Of a stretch of 64,000 nt of DNA, positions 63,289 through 64,000 are shown piece after piece. The notes under the pieces were generated by a model, which saw only the letters and a list, made by a program, of their open reading frames with translations, ran no database searches and was not told where the DNA came from. Location of the stretch: the NCBI GenBank assembly GCA_001689415.1, contig LUJM01000096.1, positions 1-64,000 on the forward strand, given 5' to 3'. The stretch comes from Bacteroidales bacterium M2 (GTDB taxonomy: Bacteria > Bacteroidota > Bacteroidia > Bacteroidales > Muribaculaceae). Numbering within the stretch: the stretch's first letter is position 1; every line of letters begins with the position of its first letter. Made by a program: the position numbers and the translations under genes.

Positions 63289-64000
63289 TGACAAACTCTC
63301 CCATAATAAATAAACAGCTACTCACAGGAGCCCGATTCGAGCTCGAAAGGTACAATTTACGCAAATCGCTGTCGATGCTCAAACGCCTGGCCGACAAATT
63401 AAGGAGCCGGGAAATATCAAAAAATATCGACAGTATTGAAGCACGGTACTTCTATATGCTGCGTTTCATTGCCGATCATCCGTCGTCGGCCAAGATGTCG
63501 GAAATCAAGTCTATTACCGACGACATCAAGTCTATATTGTCCGACCTTGACCGAGCTATCGAATCACAAAACGACAGCCTTTACGCATCGCAGCTACGTT
63601 TTGAGAGCCTCCGCCCCGAAGAGAACATTCAGAGTATCATCAGCGATTACCTCTCGGAAGCCGAGCGTCTCCGCACCGATGTAGCCTCGCTTACCGATAG
63701 CCGAGGACGGTCGAAGCTCGAACGTCTTGCATGCGATATCTTCAACCGACTCTGGACTGCATACCGATTAGACAGCGAAACTGCACGCCTTATTGCCGAC
63801 CTGATAGATGACGAGAGCATACAGGCATCTCATCGTGAATTATGGGTCAACGCTCTCGGTCTTGCCTTGTGCTATTATCGCGAGCCGGAGATACTCGACA
63901 TAATGTACGGCGCAGTTAGGAATCCGAACAGGCGCATATGTATTTCCGCCGCAGTATGGCTCATAATCATTGCCGGTATTTTTCATGACAAACTCGAGGA
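63288..64000 (+). CDS. Unknown helical protein, cut by the window edge
   Basis: At least 237 residues, open at the right edge. The ATG overlaps the preceding TAA by one base (TAATG). The sequence is strongly alpha-helical and charged (RFELERYNLRKSLSMLKRLADKL, SEAERLRTDVASLTDSRGRSKLE), with no signal peptide and no membrane segment until about 215-228 (AAVWLIIIAGIF). The helix pattern with repeated Leu and Ala suggests TPR- or HEAT-like packing. I do not recognise a family. Confidence 0.65.
   Translation, partial: MTNSPIINKQLLTGARFELERYNLRKSLSMLKRLADKLRSREISKNIDSIEARYFYMLRFIADHPSSAKMSEIKSITDDIKSILSDLDRAIESQNDSLYASQLRFESLRPEENIQSIISDYLSEAERLRTDVASLTDSRGRSKLERLACDIFNRLWTAYRLDSETARLIADLIDDESIQASHRELWVNALGLALCYYREPEILDIMYGAVRNPNRRICISAAVWLIIIAGIFHDKLE

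Overview
The window is a piece of a Bacteroidales chromosome, most likely from the Muribaculaceae (gut S24-7 group) or a close relative. The main evidence is: the block of two uncharacterised envelope genes, uppS, bamA, ompH, ompH; the electron-transfer operon etfB-etfA-acyl-CoA dehydrogenase; and many promoters of the Bacteroidota type (TTTG, about 20 bases, TAnnTTTG). Secreted proteins also carry C-terminal tails of the kind common in Prevotella and Muribaculaceae. The family call is inference; the order is well supported. No rRNA, prophage, integrase or CRISPR array is visible, and most of the window is ordinary core genome.

Layout. 1-7.2 kb: end of a MATE exporter; then, on the minus strand, tRNA-Gly(CCC), prfB with a programmed +1 frameshift, a lipid kinase and a TPR protein, followed by pgk with a TM2 protein and an AlkD-like gene. 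7.3-15.3 kb: clpP-clpX-recQ, then a sugar kinase fused to a RapZ C-terminal domain, a MurU-like nucleotidyltransferase, an acyl-ACP thioesterase and a HAD hydrolase. 15.3-24.4 kb: pgi-murI and the outer-membrane biogenesis block. 24.6-36.5 kb: aldo/keto reductase, a lipoprotein/DUF5723 pair, a DUF1599/DoxX pair, a protein with a gliding-type (CHU_C) C-terminus, a lytic transglycosylase and uvrA. 36.6-42 kb: an orphan membrane protein, a clostripain-like lipoprotein, an MscS channel with a charged insert and a prolyl oligopeptidase lipoprotein.

42-50.3 kb is the accessory part. A RAYT (REP-associated tyrosine transposase) gene is flanked by inverted REP palindromes, with three copies in a 62-bp tandem array on one side. 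A separate 33-bp perfect inverted pair of the same REP lies 2.6 kb upstream. Next to it is a 1,523-residue secreted protein that joins a PL11 rhamnogalacturonan lyase to autotransporter-type PATR repeats and a type IX-like C-terminal tail.

50.4-64 kb: dxr-rseP-rlmI-like, etfB-etfA-acd, an AI-2E family permease, an MFS transporter with a palindrome in its promoter, plsC and two unknown genes, the last cut by the window edge.

Functional themes: envelope building (uppS, bamA, ompH, murI, lytic transglycosylase, RseP, PlsC); likely amino-sugar recycling into peptidoglycan (kinase-RapZ fusion plus MurU-like enzyme, with pgi and murI close by); protein quality control (ClpXP, RseP); and DNA repair (RecQ, UvrA, AlkD-like). 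Noncoding features worth attention are the REP/RAYT system, two places where a promoter -33 box lies in the loop of the preceding terminator, and several unrelated inverted repeats.
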